Assembly: GCA_048013815.1 (NCBI GenBank)
Contig: CM106586.1
Location: forward strand, 13,516,001 to 13,580,000
Length of the DNA: 64,000 bases
Direction of reading: 5' to 3'
Source of the DNA: Setoptus koraiensis
Taxonomy: Eukaryota > Arthropoda
Part shown: positions 61,538 through 64,000 of the stretch, piece by piece
How the letters are laid out: every line of letters begins with the position of its first letter
Position numbering within the stretch: position 1 is the stretch's first letter
The notes under the pieces: generated by a model
The model's database searches: none
What the model was told of the DNA's origin: nothing
The model's input: the letters and a program-made list of their open reading frames with translations, nothing else
Made by a program: the position numbers and the translations under genes

Positions 61538-64000
61538 GCAGCTCGGCAAGCTGGCTCTGGCGACAGAACGGGCCCCATTGACAGGGCAGTTAATCGAGGG
61601 CCACCGGGGGCCGGCGCATGCAAATTGGGCCAAAAAAGCGGCAGTGGCAGCAGCGGGCGAGTCGGGCGAGGAGTCACATCAGTGGAGCCAGTTGGAGCCG
61701 TTGGAGCCGTCGGAGCCGTCGGATCCGTCGGATCCGTCGGAGCCCGTGGAGCCATGTGATCGCTTGAACTCAGATGGGGCCGATAAGACAGATGGGCAGC
61801 TTGGCAGAAACGGCAGCATTAGTAGCGCCAGTAGCGCCTGCTGCGGCAGTAATCTGCAGTTAATGCCGCCCACGCCAACGCCGCCAACAAACAATTGTGC
61901 GTCGGCGGCACAGGCGGCGGCACAGGCGGCCGGCGCCTGCTGCAACGCTCACGCGCACCCTCAGCGCCCTCTCATAGTGTGGTCGCCGGCGCCTCGGCGC
62001 ACTTCCTGTCCCGTTGGGACGCATGTGAGCGCGTTCGCAAGCTGGCGTCAATTGTGGCCCGAATTGGGCACTCTAGTGAGCGGTGCGCCCATGGTGTGCG
62101 GCGGCCCAGCGGCGCCCGTGTCCGCGACAGCGCTCTCGGGTGGCGCTAATGAGTCATCGTCGTTGAATCGTTGTTTCGCCCAGTGCCCCAATTGTCACTA
62201 TTCGTTTGATTGGCGCCAACAGCAACAACAACAACATCGCAGCCAGCAGCAGCAGCATCAGGCCACAAGTCACCACGAGGACAACTCAATGATGACGCAA
62301 CAGGATGAATGCAAGCGACCGTCACTCACCTATAGTGATTATTCATCCTCTTTCGATGACAACACCAGCGCCAACGCCAGCTCTATGCTGTCCATGATCA
62401 ATCTGGCGACGCCTAGCTCGCTCAGTCTGAGCGCCAACGTGGCCACAATGTTTGGCAAGATCGCTGCCGCCAGCGCCACCACCGCCAACAACAACAACAA
62501 CAACAACAGCAGCAACAACAGCAACAACAACAACACCGCTGCCGCCGCTTGCTGTAACCGGTACCATCAGCGGAACAGCCAATCGTGCCTGTTTCGTTCT
62601 GGCGATCACCATCAATTGCGCCGCCAGAGCACCATCACCAATCAGCAGCACCGGCAGCAGCAGCCCTACCTGCGCAATAGGGCGCCCCGGTCGTCGTCGC
62701 TGTGCGCCATCACGGCCGGTCAGCTGCCCGGCACCAACAACAGCAACGGCAACAACAACAACAGCAACAACAGCGGCAACAACAGCGGCAACAACAATAA
62801 TAGCGGCAACAGCAACCACGACTACAGAAACGACGCTCATTATCAAGCGACGCACCAGACGAATCAGACGCAGCCGACGCTGGCCATAATGCGCCAGCAA
62901 CTCGACCAGCACCGCACAAACCCGACCAGTCCGCCCGGCACGCCCGTGCCCGGCTCGGACAACTCGTCGCGGGCCATATCGCCGCAATCGTGGTCGGCCT
63001 CGTCGACGCCCTCGCCCACAGTGGGCTCAATAAATGGCTCTATCGTGCTCAACGGCAACAACCGCCAACAACAACAACAACAGCAGCAGCAGCAGCTTAA
63101 TTTCTCCTCTAGCTCGCTGTCGAACAGCGCCAGAAAACAACAACAACAACAACAGCAACAACAGCGCACGTTGACAAACCACTCGGTCAGTCGATCCACG
63201 TATCACCACGTTGGCGGATACGCTCGTCATGTGGGCCCCGCACCGTCGTTGCCGGCACCGACAACGGTCAAAAACAGCAACCTCGTTATGTCCAATTCGT
63301 GGCATCAGCAGCAGTTCAGCATCAACGACGCCACAATGTCGCAACAACAACAACAGCAGCAACAGCAGCAGCAGCAATCGAACTATGCAAATGCGGCCCA
63401 AACGACGCTGGCCGAATCGCTCGAGTCGCAATTGTCGCTAGAGTACTCCGCGTCCAATATAAGCTCCAGCGGCTATCAATCGAGCGCCAGCGCAGCCATA
63501 GCGCACAGCAGCCGCACAGCGGCCGTTGTTGGAAACAAATTATTCAATAACAATTATGGCGGCCTATTTTGCAATCAGGCAACAACAACAACAACGAACA
63601 ACAAACATTTTGCCAGTGCCCTGGCGAACGGGCCCGGCCAACAGCCATTGTCCGGCGCCAGCCAATTAGACAGTGTTGGCTCGACGAGCAGCGGTGCCAC
63701 GAATTATCTGAAGCATCTGGCCCACTTTGTACCTCAGCAAGCTCAGTGCTACCAGCAGCAACAGCATCAATATAAATCTTTTCATCAGCAACAACAGCAC
63801 CAATTACTGTTTCAAGGTCGCGCATCGCTGGCGCTCAATAGCAACACCGCCGGCCTATCTGGCCTCAACCAGACGGGCGTGTATTATTTCTTTTGTTGTT
63901 GCTCGCCCCAACAACAACAGCAACAACAGCAACAACAGCAACAACAGCAACAACAGCAGCAGCAACAACAGCAGCAACAGCAGCAACAGCAGCAACAACA
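52560..64000 (+). CDS. Giant Gln/Asn/Ser/Thr-rich protein, N-terminal 3,813 codons, no stop in window
   Basis: Codons starting at positions divisible by 3 are free of stops from 52425 to the right edge; I read each line of this span in that phase. The first ATG (52560, context GCCACAATGC) opens 3,813 complete codons. The chain begins MQCSHQNEDHADYRGG and is dominated by polyQ, polyN, polyS, polyT and polyA tracts joined by non-repetitive segments with ordinary codon use. Features include (DET)n at 54807-54884, HY(R/G) triplets at 55755-55835, polyQ at about 56298-56412 and 59619-59690, polyD at about 56610-56636, an Arg-Cys repeat at 56874-56903, Ser-Pro-rich segments near 58520-58680 and 62920-63020, and an uninterrupted polyQ run from 63909 to the end. 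No catalytic domain, membrane helix or signal peptide is evident. A perfect donor sequence (GAG|GTAAGT, about 52899) lies inside the frame, but the frame continues coding-like beyond it. Probably a nuclear or RNA-regulatory low-complexity protein; family unknown. Confidence 0.85.
63909..64000 (+). repeat. Mixed CAA/CAG polyglutamine tract at window edge
   Basis: Thirty or more consecutive Gln codons in the frame of the giant gene, alternating CAA and CAG, continuing past the edge. The mixture of codons indicates a selected or stable tract and not a pure CAG expansion. Confidence 0.95.

Noticed and set aside
54001..63775. Many short plus-strand frames in the two other phases
   Set aside because: All lie inside the continuous plus-strand frame and consist of the shifted reading of the same CAA/CAG/AAC repeats.
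1..64000. tRNA, rRNA and spliceosomal RNA genes
   Set aside because: Scanned by eye for B-box-like GGTTCRANNC and for U6/5S/U1 core sequences; the few GGTTC matches (for example near 2270 and 27132) lack partner arms.

Overview
The window is nuclear DNA of an animal, most likely an ecdysozoan and probably an arthropod. Genes have short GT-AG introns, scattered promoters and AATAAA signals, with no operons. The gene set includes a Cactus-type IkB, a cysteine-string protein, a chorion-peroxidase-like haem peroxidase, a Bin3/MEPCE capping enzyme, OST48, TRAPPC1, MRE11, SHMT and a CYP3-clan-like P450. I cannot name the species; a mite or similar small-genome arthropod would fit, but this is inference.

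Layout. 1-6.1 kb holds no recognisable gene: microsatellites and one weak candidate exon pair near 3.65-3.99 kb. 6.1-12.1 kb is a five-exon haem peroxidase (+). 13.0-13.55 kb is an intronless protein resembling a histone H1 tail with an AT-hook (-). 13.6-19.2 kb is non-coding, with microsatellites, a perfect 43-bp fold-back palindrome and a microRNA-precursor-like hairpin. 19.2-20.8 kb is SHMT (+, three exons), preceded by an in-frame stretch like a mitochondrial presequence but lacking an ATG. 24.0-26.1 kb has an IkB/Cactus-like gene (+) facing a cysteine-string protein (-). 26.1-30.9 kb is non-coding.

30.9-45.1 kb is a compact gene block: a ZNF800-like zinc-finger protein (+), MRE11 (-, tail-to-tail with it), a 75-residue single-pass membrane microprotein (-), a cytochrome P450 (-), OST48 (+), TRAPPC1 (-) and a MEPCE/Bin3-like methyltransferase (+) that shares a short divergent promoter region with TRAPPC1.

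From about 46.5 kb the base composition changes: the sequence becomes GC-richer and full of GGGCC and GGCCAG motifs, with a tandem array of Myb-like sites. From 52.4 kb to the right edge a single reading frame (codons starting at positions divisible by 3) stays open for more than 11.5 kb without a stop. It encodes the N-terminal 3,813 or more residues of a giant, largely disordered Gln/Asn/Ser/Thr/Ala-rich protein I do not recognise. Because it has no stop inside the window it is easily missed by ORF calling. It is the most striking object here.

Most of the other genes are ordinary housekeeping functions (one-carbon metabolism, DNA repair, ER glycosylation, vesicle tethering, 7SK RNA capping) with no evident joint pathway. 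Intron boundaries were chosen by GT-AG signals plus reading-frame phase, and every model below closes in phase.
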